Numbered from the stretch's first letter, positions 47,834 through 57,332 are shown. The stretch is 64,000 nt of DNA from Lachnospiraceae bacterium (GCA_028689655.1 JAQVCT010000002.1:124001-188000); one strand, 5' to 3'. Made by a program: numbers and translations. Notes: a model not told the origin generated them from the letters alone.

Positions 47834-48269
47834 ATGTGTTTTGTTAAAAGATGATGTTGTACTGCAGGTGGATAATGACACGATTGTCACAAAATGGAAT
47901 GCCCTGAGACCTAAAAAAGATCTGCATCATGGGTACTCCTGTTACTATCTAAAAGAAGGCTTCAAGATGAGTAAATTCCTGGATGAATCCGGCAATCTGC
48001 TCTATTGGTATTTTGATATCGTGGAATATGATTTTCATGGGAATGAGAACGCATACGTTGTCACAGATCTTCTGGTGGACGTGATCATTAACCCCGATGG
48101 TTTCGTGAAAGTAGTGGATCTGGATGAGCTGGTAGCCGCTTTCGATACGGGACAGCTCTCCGATTATCAACTGAAAAAAGCCTTGCTTTACCTGAATAAC
48201 CTGCTCTCCGCAGTCTATTCTCCAAAGCTCAGCTCTTTACAGTTCAACCTGAATCAGTACGACAAATAA
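47790..48269 (+). CDS. DUF402 domain protein
   Basis: A 159-residue protein of the DUF402 family (FAU-1/nucleoside diphosphatase-like fold). The motif WYFDIVEYDFHGNENAYVVTDLLVDVIINPDG and the later DLDELVAAFDTG are characteristic. Members bind metal and hydrolyse nucleotides or RNA-linked phosphates; the specific role here is not known. GAGGAG precedes the ATG at 7-bp spacing, within the upstream GNAT gene, so translation is likely coupled. Confidence 0.85.
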   Translation: MANLTLYRKRIIPDECVLLKDDVVLQVDNDTIVTKWNALRPKKDLHHGYSCYYLKEGFKMSKFLDESGNLLYWYFDIVEYDFHGNENAYVVTDLLVDVIINPDGFVKVVDLDELVAAFDTGQLSDYQLKKALLYLNNLLSAVYSPKLSSLQFNLNQYDK

Positions 48270-48293
48270 ATTTAATATTTAGTCACCCGGTGA

Positions 48294-49190
48294 CTATTTC
48301 AGTGTATGTAAAAATTTCTCATTCACCGGCACGTCGATACCATGTTCTCTGGCAAGTCTGCAGATGGTTCCTGCGAACAATGCTACCTCTGTGGGTCTGT
48401 CTGCTTTGCTGTCCTGGCGCATGGAAGGTTCTCCGTCTGGATTCAGGGAATCGATGATAGACACCCATTCCTTCACATCCTTTTTCGTCAGCTTCACGCC
48501 CTCCGCATTGGCTACTAATACCACTTCCTCCATGGCAGCCTTCATCATATTTCTGGCTTCGCCCCTCTTCTGAACAGTGGCATAAGTACCTTCGTAGAAT
48601 GTAACGGTCTGATTTACGCCCACATTGCAGAGCAGCTTTGACCACATGGCTTTCTGCATATTTTCCGGGCATACATAAGGAAATTTCAACTCATCGAAAA
48701 GGTCTGTAATCCGTTTCAGATTTTCCACTTTTCCCCCATGCATAACACCAAGGGCCAACTCCCCTTTATTTTTACAGGAAGCTTTATTTCCTTCCTTCAA
48801 TGCATCCATTTTCTGGGCGATGCAATAGATAATCTTCTCTTCTCCAAATGCCTCCGCCAGATCATGTTCACTCTGAATACCGTTCAGGACAGATATAATG
48901 ACAGTATTGTCATTTATCAGATGTTTCACTTCTCTGATCGCCCCTGGCAGTGCACCATATTTTACCGCTACGATAAGTAATTCTGATGCTCTTTCCTCTT
49001 TCGATACATTGACGTATTGGAAATCACATCTTTTCCCATTAAAGTAATTTCCTTTTTCTATATATTTCTCTGCTCTTTTTCCATCAGAAAGGATACGCAC
49101 ATGTTCTTTCCCCAATTTCTTCGTGAAAAAATCCGCATACATGGTTCCTAATGCCCCAAGCCCTACAATGTCTACATTTTCAATCTTCAT
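48294..49190 (-). CDS. Ketopantoate reductase-family oxidoreductase
   Basis: A 298-residue PanE/ApbA-type enzyme. The N-terminal dinucleotide fold has VDIVGLGALGTMYADFF, and the C-terminal domain has the MQKAMWSKLLCNVGVNQ lysine segment and the substrate loop KADRPTEVALFAGTICRLAREHGIDVPVN. Reduction of 2-dehydropantoate to pantoate is the family reaction, but many paralogues exist. GTG at 49202, ATG at 49199 and ATG at 49190 are all possible starts; the last is best spaced from AAGGAG. Confidence 0.82.
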   Translation of the reverse strand: MKIENVDIVGLGALGTMYADFFTKKLGKEHVRILSDGKRAEKYIEKGNYFNGKRCDFQYVNVSKEERASELLIVAVKYGALPGAIREVKHLINDNTVIISVLNGIQSEHDLAEAFGEEKIIYCIAQKMDALKEGNKASCKNKGELALGVMHGGKVENLKRITDLFDELKFPYVCPENMQKAMWSKLLCNVGVNQTVTFYEGTYATVQKRGEARNMMKAAMEEVVLVANAEGVKLTKKDVKEWVSIIDSLNPDGEPSMRQDSKADRPTEVALFAGTICRLAREHGIDVPVNEKFLHTLK

Positions 49191-49384
49191 ACCATTCATC
49201 ACTCCTTATCATTTGGTAATTTACTGGTTACTGTAGATTCTAATGTATGAATGGGATAATTGCAATGGATTTCATCATTCTTTCATGTTTATTTCCCTTT
49301 GGGATGTCCCTTTTCTTATATACCTTTTGTAAATATCCCATAGGAACGGAAGTATCAGACCTGCCTCTATTCCGGATAATTCCA

Positions 49385-50539
49385 TTAATAGAAGATATGT
49401 CCGCCGATGGATATTCCCGTAAGACCCTCAATTGGTGTTCTGAAATACACACAGTTCCCTACATTTGTATTACCCGCCATAGCCTCATCCGCAGCCTGAT
49501 AGCAGCTGCTGGTGGCTGTACCATTGGCCAGCGCCAGGTCGAATCTGCCACTTCCCACCGGTGAAAATTGTTTTCTCTGATAAATAACGCCCGTTACTGT
49601 ATCTGGATAAACAGAACTTAATACACGGTTAATCACAACGGCACCTACAGCCAGCTTTCCAGCATAAGGTTCTCCACCCGCTTCGCAGTAAATGATCGTC
49701 GCCAGCATTTGTCTGTCTGTCTCCGAAAAAGTAACCTGTGAAATATCTCTTTTTGCGGAGGCTGCTGACAGCTTTGACATTGCCAGTTCCTGCTCATACT
49801 GCTTTTTCAGTGCTGCAATATTTGCTTCCTGGGCTGCCATCTGCTGTTCATACAAGAGTGCTTCCTGCTCCGCCGCTGATATCTGATTAGAGTACCCAGT
49901 TATATTGTTGGAAGTGGTGGCTACCAGGGACTGCACTTCCTTTTGCTTCTCTTCCACCTGTGCCTTCATGTCCGCAAGCTCTGACGCTTCCTCCTGCAAG
50001 TCCTTTTCCTTTTCGTCGATGAGTTCCTTCGTCTCTTTGTATTGCTCCAGCATCTTGCGGTCATACGCAGACACTTTATTTACATATTCCGTTTTATTTA
50101 GAAATTCTCCAAAGCTCGCAGATGATAAGACCATATCCAGATATGCACTATCGCCCCGTTCATACATGAATTTGATTCGTTTCTTCATGGTCTCGTACTG
50201 GGTTTGCTCTGTCTCTTTCGCCTCATCTAATGCTGCCTGGGTCTCCGTGATCTCCTGATTCTTATCCTTGATCTCACTCTCCAGCTTCTCCAGATTGTCT
50301 GACACTTCTGTGAGTTTTGCATTAAAACTGCTCAGTTCGTTTTTCAGTCCCTCTTTTGTATCCTGCAGGTTATCGATCTGATCTTTCTTCTGATTCAACT
50401 GCTGCTTGGTCTGGTTCTTCTGCTGTGTCGCTTTATTGATCTTATCAAGTGTGGAACTGGTTGCCTGCACAGTCATGCTGCATGTTAAGACAGATATGCT
50501 TAATACGATAGCAAGCACGCCTTTCGGTGCTCTGTACAT
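49385..50539 (-). CDS. SleB-type cell wall hydrolase with PcsB-like coiled coil
   Basis: A 384-residue secreted protein. The signal peptide spans about 1-27 (ending VQATSS). A long coiled coil (about 28-250) of PcsB/CwlO type (LDKINKATQQKNQTKQQLNQKKDQI) is followed by a hydrolase_2 domain (about 268-384) with the TIIYCEAGGEPYAGKLAVGAVVINRV signature (catalytic Glu in CEAG) and the KQFSPVGSGR and CVYFRTP motifs. The coiled coil probably controls activity through a membrane complex. Strong ribosome binding site (GGAGGTG). Downstream of the dCMP deaminase gene. Confidence 0.92.
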   Translation of the reverse strand: MYRAPKGVLAIVLSISVLTCSMTVQATSSTLDKINKATQQKNQTKQQLNQKKDQIDNLQDTKEGLKNELSSFNAKLTEVSDNLEKLESEIKDKNQEITETQAALDEAKETEQTQYETMKKRIKFMYERGDSAYLDMVLSSASFGEFLNKTEYVNKVSAYDRKMLEQYKETKELIDEKEKDLQEEASELADMKAQVEEKQKEVQSLVATTSNNITGYSNQISAAEQEALLYEQQMAAQEANIAALKKQYEQELAMSKLSAASAKRDISQVTFSETDRQMLATIIYCEAGGEPYAGKLAVGAVVINRVLSSVYPDTVTGVIYQRKQFSPVGSGRFDLALANGTATSSCYQAADEAMAGNTNVGNCVYFRTPIEGLTGISIGGHIFY

Positions 50540-50567
50540 CTGCTCACCTCCTTTGTATGTATCATTT

Positions 50568-51056
50568 CTATAACTCTAATGTGACCTTACGTCCTGTGGA
50601 TTCATATTTTCGGCACTCCACCCCTGCTGCCTTCAACATTTTCTTCGAGGCGGTGTTGGATGCTGTTCCAGCATATTTATCAGAATCATAGACGATGGTC
50701 TTGATCCCAGCCTGTATGATCGCCTTTGCACATTCATTACATGGAAAAAGTGAAACGTACAATTTCGTACCTTCCAACGTTCCGCCTCTGTAATTCAGAA
50801 TCGCATTCAATTCGCTGTGTGTCACAAATGCGTACTTTGTGTCAAGGTCTGTCGCGCCCTCCCGCGCCCATGGAAACAGCTCGTCCGAGCAGCCCATGGG
50901 AAATCCGTTGTAACCCATGGATAATATCTTATTATCCTGACTCACGATACATGCCCCTACCTGTGTGTGGGGATCTTTCGATCGAAGTCCCGATAATTTC
51001 GATACACCCATAAAATACTCATCCCACGAAATATAGTCTTCTCTTTTGTCCCCCAT
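50568..51056 (-). CDS. dCMP deaminase family protein (ComEB)
   Basis: A 162-residue zinc-dependent deaminase. The HSELNAI motif (His80, Glu82) and PCNECA (Cys106, Cys109) form the zinc site; GACIVSQDNKILSMGYNGFP is also typical. It converts dCMP to dUMP for thymidylate synthesis. It lies downstream of upp across a 57-bp repeat array. AGGAGG precedes the ATG. Confidence 0.93.
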   Translation of the reverse strand: MGDKREDYISWDEYFMGVSKLSGLRSKDPHTQVGACIVSQDNKILSMGYNGFPMGCSDELFPWAREGATDLDTKYAFVTHSELNAILNYRGGTLEGTKLYVSLFPCNECAKAIIQAGIKTIVYDSDKYAGTASNTASKKMLKAAGVECRKYESTGRKVTLEL

Positions 51057-51087
51057 AAGAACCTCCTGTTACGCTTTATCCCTTAGC

Positions 51088-51282
51088 CCGGCATCTCCCC
51101 AGCCGGGCCATCAATGACATTTTCTCATCCTAAAGATTCTGTCTCCGGCATCTTCTCAGCCGGGCCATCAATGACATTTTCTCATCCCAAAGATTCTGTC
51201 TCCGGCATCTCCCCAGCCGGGCCATCGATGACATTATTTCGTCCCGAAGATTCTGTCACCGGCGTCTCCCAGACCCGGAATA
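51088..51282 (-). repeat. 57-bp tandem repeat derived from the 3' end of upp
   Basis: Three 57-bp units (51088-51144, 51145-51201, 51202-51258) and a partial unit (51259-51282) that lies in the last codons of upp. The third unit contains the upp stop. Each unit includes CCCGGC...GCCGG pairing. The outer units keep the [12 protein letters not shown] reading in the upp frame but their own in-frame stops now follow. Confidence 0.85.
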
Positions 51283-51863
51283 ATATAGCCGTGATCATTC
51301 AACTGTTCATCCAGTGAACCAATATACATATCCACATCCGGGTGTGCTGCTTTCATGGCTTCCACACCTTCCGGTGCTGCGATGATACACATAAAGTGAA
51401 TGTTTTTACATCCTTTGTCTTTCAACATCTGGATCGCTGCGATGGAAGAACCTCCTGTCGCTAACATGGGATCTACCACAAAAATTTCTCTCTCAGCACA
51501 GTCAGCAGGCAATTTACAGTAATATTCTACTGGTTTCAGAGTCTCTGGATCCCGATAAAGACCAATGTGACCTACTTTTGCAGCAGGAATCAATGTGAGC
51601 ATGCCGTCCACCATTCCAAGACCTGCACGTAAGATAGGAACTACCGCCATCTTTTTTCCTTTTAATTCTTTTACCGTGGTCTTGCAGATAGGTGTCTCGA
51701 TCTCTACATCCGCTAAAAGCAGATCTCTTGTGGCTTCATAACAGATCAGCATGGCAATCTCACTGATGGTCTGTCTGAAATCCTTTGTACCTGTTTCCTT
51801 TTTTCTGATCACTCCGATTTTATGCTGAATCAATGGGTGATCCATTACTACTACCTTGCTCAT
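51234..51863 (-). CDS. upp: Uracil phosphoribosyltransferase
   Basis: A 209-residue salvage enzyme making UMP from uracil and PRPP. Intact PRPP motif ([13 protein letters not shown]), [15 protein letters not shown] and the uracil-binding C-terminus [14 protein letters not shown]. The 3' end overlaps the first unit of a 57-bp tandem array. Part of a ywlC-rpiB-upp-comEB unit, an arrangement common in Firmicutes. Confidence 0.97.
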   Translation of the reverse strand: MSKVVVMDHPLIQHKIGVIRKKETGTKDFRQTISEIAMLICYEATRDLLLADVEIETPICKTTVKELKGKKMAVVPILRAGLGMVDGMLTLIPAAKVGHIGLYRDPETLKPVEYYCKLPADCAEREIFVVDPMLATGGSSIAAIQMLKDKGCKNIHFMCIIAAPEGVEAMKAAHPDVDMYIGSLDEQLNDHGYIIPGLGDAGDRIFGTK

Positions 51864-51917
51864 GTCTTTTCCTCCCGGCTGCTATTGCAGTATTTTATTT
51901 TGTGTTACTCTTCAGTC

Positions 51918-52346
51918 TTATTCTTCAATTCCATCGATACGGCGCTGATGCCTCTCCTCCTCCGAAAAAGCTGTCTCCAGGAATACATCTACGATTCTTT
52001 TCGCCAGCATCGGCCCTGTCATGCCTGCTCCCAGTGCTAACACGTTGGCATTATTATGAAGTCTGGTAAGTTCTGCTGACAGAGGATCTGCGCACAGCGC
52101 CGCACGGATTCCCTTTACCTTATTCGCTGTGATGGAAATACCGATCCCTGTAGTGCAGATAAGAATTCCCTTTTCGCATTCTCCTGCTGCCACTGCCTTT
52201 GCAACTGCTCTGCCAAATTCCGGATAATCACAGGATTCCTTACTGTAACATCCGCAATCTTTCACCTCATAATTTTTTTCTTTTAAGTGTGCAACAATTA
52301 CTTCCTTCAGATCATATCCACCATGATCACATCCAATTGCTATCAT
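51918..52346 (-). CDS. rpiB: Ribose-5-phosphate isomerase B
   Basis: A 142-residue isomerase of the pentose phosphate pathway (RpiB/LacA-type). Start MIAIGCDHGGYDLKE, the active Cys region GILICTTGIGISITANK and HNNANVLALGAGM are all present. It precedes upp by 54 bp. Confidence 0.95.
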   Translation of the reverse strand: MIAIGCDHGGYDLKEVIVAHLKEKNYEVKDCGCYSKESCDYPEFGRAVAKAVAAGECEKGILICTTGIGISITANKVKGIRAALCADPLSAELTRLHNNANVLALGAGMTGPMLAKRIVDVFLETAFSEEERHQRRIDGIEE

Positions 52347-52433
52347 ATCTAATCTCCTTCATCTATTTAATTTGGTAACTGCCACGATATAACATGACAG
52401 CTACAATATTCACCTGTCTCATGGACTCCAGTG

Positions 52434-53504
52434 TTATTCATCCAGATAAATAATCTTATGACCTGCCGCTTTCAAAAGCCTGTTCATGATCGCCTGCCCT
52501 ATGCCTGCTGTGGAGAATCCTTCTGAATAAATCACTGTCACTTCCTCGTCATCGAACTCTCGCAGGAACTGATATAATGTCTTCGCGATAGATTCCTCAT
52601 CTTCGCGGCTTCCCACGCTTTTTATAGAATCCGCCTTGTAATACCGGATATTTTCCTTCGTTCCTATGATGCCGACCTTTTCGCCCTTTTCCTTCTGCTG
52701 TTGTGCAAGACGATTGATCTGTGTGCGCACCGCCTCAGGAGCTCCATCTATAATGGTAAGATCCCCCTTGGGTGCATAGTGACGATATTTCATGCCTGGT
52801 GCTTTGGGCGCCTGCCTGCTGTTTCCATCCAGGATCGTCCTGTCCACCGCCACACTGCCTAATACCTGTGTGAGCATCTCCTCTGTAATGTACCCCGGTC
52901 TCAGGATGGTAGGCTCCCCATCTGTCAGATCCACGATGGTAGATTCCAACCCGATTCCGATAGAACCGCCATCCAGAATCATTTCTATCCTGCCCATCAT
53001 ATCTTCCGCCACATATTTTGCCAGCGTTGGACTTGGTTTTCCTGAAATATTTGCACTTGGTGCCGCCACATATCCCCCTGCCGCATCAATAAGCGCTCTG
53101 GCGATCCTGTGACTTGGCATGCGAACCGCAACGGTTTCCAATCCCCCCGTTGTCTCTTCGGGAACTATATCGCTTTTTTGAAAGATCATAGTCAGAGGTC
53201 CCGGCCAAAAAGCGTCTGCCAGTTTTTTACCCGTTTCCGGTATCTCTTTTACAATCTTCTCCAGTGCTTTCATGTTGGTAATATGAACGATCAGTGGGTT
53301 ATCCGACGGTCTTCCCTTCGCCGCGTATATTTTCCCGGAAGACTGTGGGTTCAGCGCATCCCCTCCCAGACCATAGACTGTCTCCGTGGGAAATGCCACC
53401 AGTCCGCCATCTTTCAGGATAGCACCTGCCTCTGCAATGGCTTTTTCTGCCGCTTCGTCCATCTCACTTTCGTCCACTACTACGATTTTTGTCTTGATTT
53501 CCAT
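52434..53504 (-). CDS. ywlC: Threonylcarbamoyl-AMP synthase (Sua5/YwlC type)
   Basis: A 356-residue protein with the YrdC domain (GLVAFPTETVYGLGGDALN, KGRPSDNPLIVHI) and the C-terminal Sua5 extension (about 230-356), used to make the t6A modification of ANN-decoding tRNAs. The Sua5 motif KAPGMKYRHYAPKG is present. First gene of the ywlC-rpiB-upp-comEB cluster. Confidence 0.95.
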   Translation of the reverse strand: MEIKTKIVVVDESEMDEAAEKAIAEAGAILKDGGLVAFPTETVYGLGGDALNPQSSGKIYAAKGRPSDNPLIVHITNMKALEKIVKEIPETGKKLADAFWPGPLTMIFQKSDIVPEETTGGLETVAVRMPSHRIARALIDAAGGYVAAPSANISGKPSPTLAKYVAEDMMGRIEMILDGGSIGIGLESTIVDLTDGEPTILRPGYITEEMLTQVLGSVAVDRTILDGNSRQAPKAPGMKYRHYAPKGDLTIIDGAPEAVRTQINRLAQQQKEKGEKVGIIGTKENIRYYKADSIKSVGSREDEESIAKTLYQFLREFDDEEVTVIYSEGFSTAGIGQAIMNRLLKAAGHKIIYLDE

Positions 53505-53677
53505 TTTAAATCTGTACTTCCTTTTTATCGTTATTCATCGCAATATTTAACTCATTGTTTTCACCATCATATCACATTTTTATTATGTAGAAAAGTAGAT
53601 AAAAAATATGTCCTTTTCCCACTACATATGATATTATTAATATAATTATTATCAGGGAAAGATACTGGGGATATCAC

Positions 53678-55444
53678 ATGTTCAAAAAAAATAAACGACT
53701 TTATCTTGTCTTTGTTTTATTAATCTCGACTACATTACTGGTAAGTGCTGCTTACATTTTTCGTATATACCTGTCTTCTCGTTCCATTGCCAAATCTAAC
53801 TTTTTAGCAGATAACTGGACTTGTAACGTCTCCTCCGGGACATACTATTCTCTGGCTTTTCCCGTAACTTTCCGCAATGCTCCAAATAATACCATGACTT
53901 TGCAGCATTCATTGCCTGACACACTTTCAAAAGGATCTGCCATAATGTTTCGGAGTTCCCAGCAATCCGTCAGGCTCTATCTGGATGATGTTCTGGTCTA
54001 TGCGTATGAGAATCCCGGTTCGCGGCTCACCGGAATAGCAACGCCCAGCCGCTGGAATATGATTCCACTGGAATCCACCGATGCATCAAAAGAACTGCGC
54101 ATCGAGTTGAAGTCTCCTTATTCCCAATTTTCCGGTATTGTTAATACGGTTTATCTGGGAAGTTCCACGGTGCTTACTTCTAATTTATTAAAAAATACGC
54201 TCCATGGATACATATGTTCACTGCTCATCCTGATATTCGGCATCATCATGTTATTTACTTCCCATATCTTTCATATCCGGAACCATGCGGTTCAGAATTT
54301 CAGATATCTGGGTTGTTTCAATATTTTATTATCCCTCTGGATGCGATCCGAGGTCAGGCTTCCTGATTATCTTACCTTTGATCCCCACTTTGAACTGATG
54401 CTGGGAATCTGTTCCATGATGTTATGCCCCATTCCCTATCTACTGTTTGTCAAAAACAGGTTGAATGAAAAGCTGCATCATGTTATAAAAATATTGTTGT
54501 ATTTATATTCTGCCAACTTTATCATATGTGCTGCCTTACAATTATTAGGAATTTGTGATATGTTAGAGTCCAGCATTGTATTTCTTGTTCTGGTCGTTCC
54601 TACGGTAGTTGTCATATGTTTCCATTATATATTGCAGCTCCTGCACCGCGAGAGGAAATATCCGGTTTTTTTCATATTTTCTTTTCTCTCTCTGTTCATT
54701 AGTATTATCGTAGAATTAATATATTACTACCTGAAACATATTGAATACTACAACTATGTTTTTCATACAGTCATGACGATCTATATCATATGCCTTACAT
54801 TCACAGCGGTGCAGTCCATTGTATCCAATGAAATGCTGTCTGCCCAGGTAAGTGAACAGATCCTCGTGGGGCAGATCAAGATGATGTTAAGTCATATTCA
54901 GCCACATTTTCTATTTAATTCCCTTGGGGCGATACAGTCACTTATCAGGAAATCCCCAGACACTGCTTACCAGATGCTCTTTGATTTTTCAAAGTATCTG
55001 CGTGCCAGTATCAATGCCTGGAATGCACAGGCTACAATTCCATTTTCTTCGGAGATAGAAAATGTAAAGGCCTTTACCAACATTCAGTTAATTCGATTTC
55101 ACAATAATTTTCATGTTGATTTCGAGCTGGACTGCACGAACTTCTCTGTACCATTGCTATCCATTCGGGCATTGGTAGAAAACGCTGTCAATTATGGGGC
55201 GCGGAGATCCACATTGGAAACACCTTTTGTACGTATTCATTCCTATAAGACCCGGGATTATTTTATGGTAGAAGTAATCGACAACGGTCCCGGATTTGAT
55301 GTAGACGAAAAATTATCCAGCAGTGAATCGACTTCCGGGCTGCATCGCTGTAAGCATTCTCTGGAGACACAATTAAATGCCACACTGGATATCCATAGTA
55401 TACCCGGGAACGGTACTACGGTCATCGTGCGCATTCCACGATAA
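53678..55444 (+). CDS. LytS/YesM-type sensor histidine kinase with 7TM-like sensor
   Basis: A 588-residue membrane kinase. Helix 1 (about 8-30), an extracytoplasmic beta-rich domain (about 31-170), then about seven helices (about 176-385). The His-kinase domain has the phosphoacceptor His410 in SHIQPHFLFN, the N box RALVENAVNYGA (Asn502), and DNGPGFD. This resembles 7TMR-DISM kinases. It is paired with the response regulator 48 bp downstream; ligand unknown. Confidence 0.92.
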   Translation: MFKKNKRLYLVFVLLISTTLLVSAAYIFRIYLSSRSIAKSNFLADNWTCNVSSGTYYSLAFPVTFRNAPNNTMTLQHSLPDTLSKGSAIMFRSSQQSVRLYLDDVLVYAYENPGSRLTGIATPSRWNMIPLESTDASKELRIELKSPYSQFSGIVNTVYLGSSTVLTSNLLKNTLHGYICSLLILIFGIIMLFTSHIFHIRNHAVQNFRYLGCFNILLSLWMRSEVRLPDYLTFDPHFELMLGICSMMLCPIPYLLFVKNRLNEKLHHVIKILLYLYSANFIICAALQLLGICDMLESSIVFLVLVVPTVVVICFHYILQLLHRERKYPVFFIFSFLSLFISIIVELIYYYLKHIEYYNYVFHTVMTIYIICLTFTAVQSIVSNEMLSAQVSEQILVGQIKMMLSHIQPHFLFNSLGAIQSLIRKSPDTAYQMLFDFSKYLRASINAWNAQATIPFSSEIENVKAFTNIQLIRFHNNFHVDFELDCTNFSVPLLSIRALVENAVNYGARRSTLETPFVRIHSYKTRDYFMVEVIDNGPGFDVDEKLSSSESTSGLHRCKHSLETQLNATLDIHSIPGNGTTVIVRIPR

Positions 55445-55492
55445 ATACACAAAAGTACGGAAATACATTTCTATAGAGGGGAGCTTTTTTCA

Positions 55493-56275
55493 ATGAAAAC
55501 GATACTGGTCGATGATGAAATATGGAGCATGGAACATTTTGAGGAAGAATGCTCTGGTGTTCAGGATGTTGAGATCGTGGGAAAATTCGATCATGCCAAA
55601 AATGCTTTGGCATACGCAAAAGAAAACGAAGTGGACTTTGCACTTCTGGACATTGAAATGGCAGAAATGAATGGTATCGAATTAGGAAAAGAATTAAAAA
55701 AAATAAATCCCCATATGATTATTATCTATGCCACTGCATACTCCGAGTATATCGCCCAGGCCATCCTGGAGATTGGTGCTGATTACTACATTCTGAAGCC
55801 TTACAGCCGTGAGGATGCAGAGAAAGTCATCGAGCGCGCCAGACTGTTGGCGCATAAGCAGAAAAAGCGTGTGTACTTTCACACCTTTGGCCGTTTTGAC
55901 ATGTTCATCGATGATAATGTCGTTCCCTTTACCAATGCCAAAGCAAAGGAACTGTTAGCACTGTGCGTAGACCACCAGGGTGGGAATGTCACCATGGAGG
56001 AAGCCATCGATAAATTATGGGAGGATCGCTGCTATGACCGTAATGTGAAGAGCCTCTATCGAAAATCCGTCATTTATCTCAATGCACTCTTCCGCTCCTA
56101 TCATCTCTCAGATGTGTTCGAAAATGGCCGTGGCTTCTGTCATATCAATAAAAATATGGTAGAATGCGATTATTATTCCTATCTTGATAAAGATCAGAAA
56201 GCAATCGATTCCTTTAATGATGAGTACTTATTTGATTATTCCTGGGGAGAGGAAACTTTGGTCAAATTAATGTAG
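55493..56275 (+). CDS. Response regulator with SARP/BTAD-like output domain
   Basis: A 260-residue regulator. The receiver domain has Asp7-8, phosphoacceptor Asp53 (LLDIEMAEMNG), Thr81 and Lys102 (LKPYS). The C-terminal half (about 122-260) looks like a winged-helix output of the SARP/trans_reg_C kind (RFDMFIDDNVVPFTNAKAKELLALCVDHQGG, EAIDKLWEDRC), not LytTR, although LytS-type kinases usually pair with LytTR regulators. It follows its kinase directly and is closed by a terminator. Confidence 0.88.
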   Translation: MKTILVDDEIWSMEHFEEECSGVQDVEIVGKFDHAKNALAYAKENEVDFALLDIEMAEMNGIELGKELKKINPHMIIIYATAYSEYIAQAILEIGADYYILKPYSREDAEKVIERARLLAHKQKKRVYFHTFGRFDMFIDDNVVPFTNAKAKELLALCVDHQGGNVTMEEAIDKLWEDRCYDRNVKSLYRKSVIYLNALFRSYHLSDVFENGRGFCHINKNMVECDYYSYLDKDQKAIDSFNDEYLFDYSWGEETLVKLM

Positions 56276-56417
56276 TACTAAAGTAACACTACAGTTGCAC
56301 TTCGGTTGCGCTTATATTCCTATACTAAATAGGAACAATCACCAATAACCTCACTCCCTCACATTATATATACCATATAATATTTCCTATACCCTCAATA
56401 TAGGAAGCAAGAGGACC
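56276..56417. other. Intergenic part between the response regulator and its terminator
   Basis: AT-rich, no ORF; contains CCTATA/TATAGG style short repeats. Function not evident. Confidence 0.35.
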
Positions 56418-56467
56418 GGGTGCATAGAAAGTACTCCTCATACTTTCTTATGCATCCATTTTTTATT
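56418..56467 (+). terminator. Terminator of the kinase-regulator operon
   Basis: GGGTGCATAGAAAGTA (from 56418) pairs with TACTTTCTTATGCATCC (to 56457), followed by ATTTTTTATTT. Confidence 0.85.
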
Positions 56468-56629
56468 TGACCAGTTCACCATGACCCGTAGTATACCAAA
56501 AAGGATGCATACCTTTTGGTATACTGTAGGTCATGAAGGGAGCTCCCAGCTATGAGCAAAATGAGCTGCGTAAGCAGCGGAAAGCACCGCAGGTGCGCTT
56601 TTGCGAATAGGCGCGGGTGAACTGCTCAA
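56467..56629. other. Stem-closed multi-hairpin element upstream of the cyclophilin gene
   Basis: Ends TTGACCAGTTCACC (56467-56480) and GGTGAACTGCTCAA (56616-56629) are inverted and match at 13 of 14 positions. Inside are a long ATGACC...GGTCAT stem with AGTATACCAAAAAGG/CCTTTTGGTATACT, a GCTGCG/GCAGC stem and a GCACC/GGTGC stem. Its right half resembles the right half of the MITE-like element at 57582-57733 (GCGCTTTTGCG versus GCGTTTTGCGC). Confidence 0.5.
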
Positions 56630-56762
56630 AAAACTCTAACATTTCAGCTTTACTACTTTCCAAATTTAATATAGAATAAACATATATTTCCTATGGGAAT
56701 TATCCCAGCAGAAATAATACCTGTTAAATAAAAACAGCTACAAATAGAAAGGAATAAAAAAC

Positions 56763-57284
56763 ATGGCACAAAATCCAATCGTAACTATTGAAATGGAAAA
56801 CGGAGATATCATCAAAGCTGAACTTTATCCGGATGTTGCTCCTGTCTCTGTTCATAATTTTATCTCATTGATCAATCACAATTTCTACGATGGACTGATC
56901 TTTCACCGCGTGATCAAAGGATTTATGATCCAGGGCGGATGTCCTGACGGAACCGGAATGGGCGGCCCGGGATACAGCATCAAAGGTGAGTTCTCCTCCA
57001 ACGGTGTTCAAAATGATCTTATTCACACAGCAGGTGTGTTATCCATGGCTAGAAGTATGCATCCGGATTCAGCCGGATCACAGTTCTTCATCATGCATAA
57101 AGACGCACCTCATCTCGATGGTGCATACGCTGCTTTCGGTAAAGTGACAGAGGGAATGGATATCGTGGATAAGATTGCAGAAACAAACACGGACTATTCT
57201 GACCGTCCTTTAGAAAAACAGCAAATAAAAACAGTGACTGTTGAGACTTTTGGTGTAGATTACCCAGAACCAGAGAAAATGTAA
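56763..57284 (+). CDS. Peptidyl-prolyl cis-trans isomerase, cyclophilin type
   Basis: A 173-residue cyclophilin. The typical FHRVIKGFMIQGGCPDGTGMGGPGYSIKGEF and GSQFFIMHKDAPHLDGAYAAFGKV segments are intact. No signal peptide, so cytoplasmic. AGAAAGGA precedes the ATG. Flanked by unusual structured elements and terminated by a short stem. Confidence 0.95.
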   Translation: MAQNPIVTIEMENGDIIKAELYPDVAPVSVHNFISLINHNFYDGLIFHRVIKGFMIQGGCPDGTGMGGPGYSIKGEFSSNGVQNDLIHTAGVLSMARSMHPDSAGSQFFIMHKDAPHLDGAYAAFGKVTEGMDIVDKIAETNTDYSDRPLEKQQIKTVTVETFGVDYPEPEKM

Positions 57285-57310
57285 TAAATACTATACAACA
57301 TGAACAAAAG

Positions 57311-57332
57311 GGCGTCCAGAACGCCTTTTTTT
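57311..57332 (+). terminator. Terminator of the cyclophilin gene
   Basis: GGCGT (57311-57315) and ACGCC (57321-57325), with T7 following. Confidence 0.8.

Noticed and set aside
51088-51282. Possible CRISPR array (regular 57-bp period)
   Set aside because: Whole units are near identical with no variable spacers, and they match the upp 3' end.
56467-56629. Insertion element with target duplication
   Set aside because: The inverted ends are good but no direct repeat flanks them.
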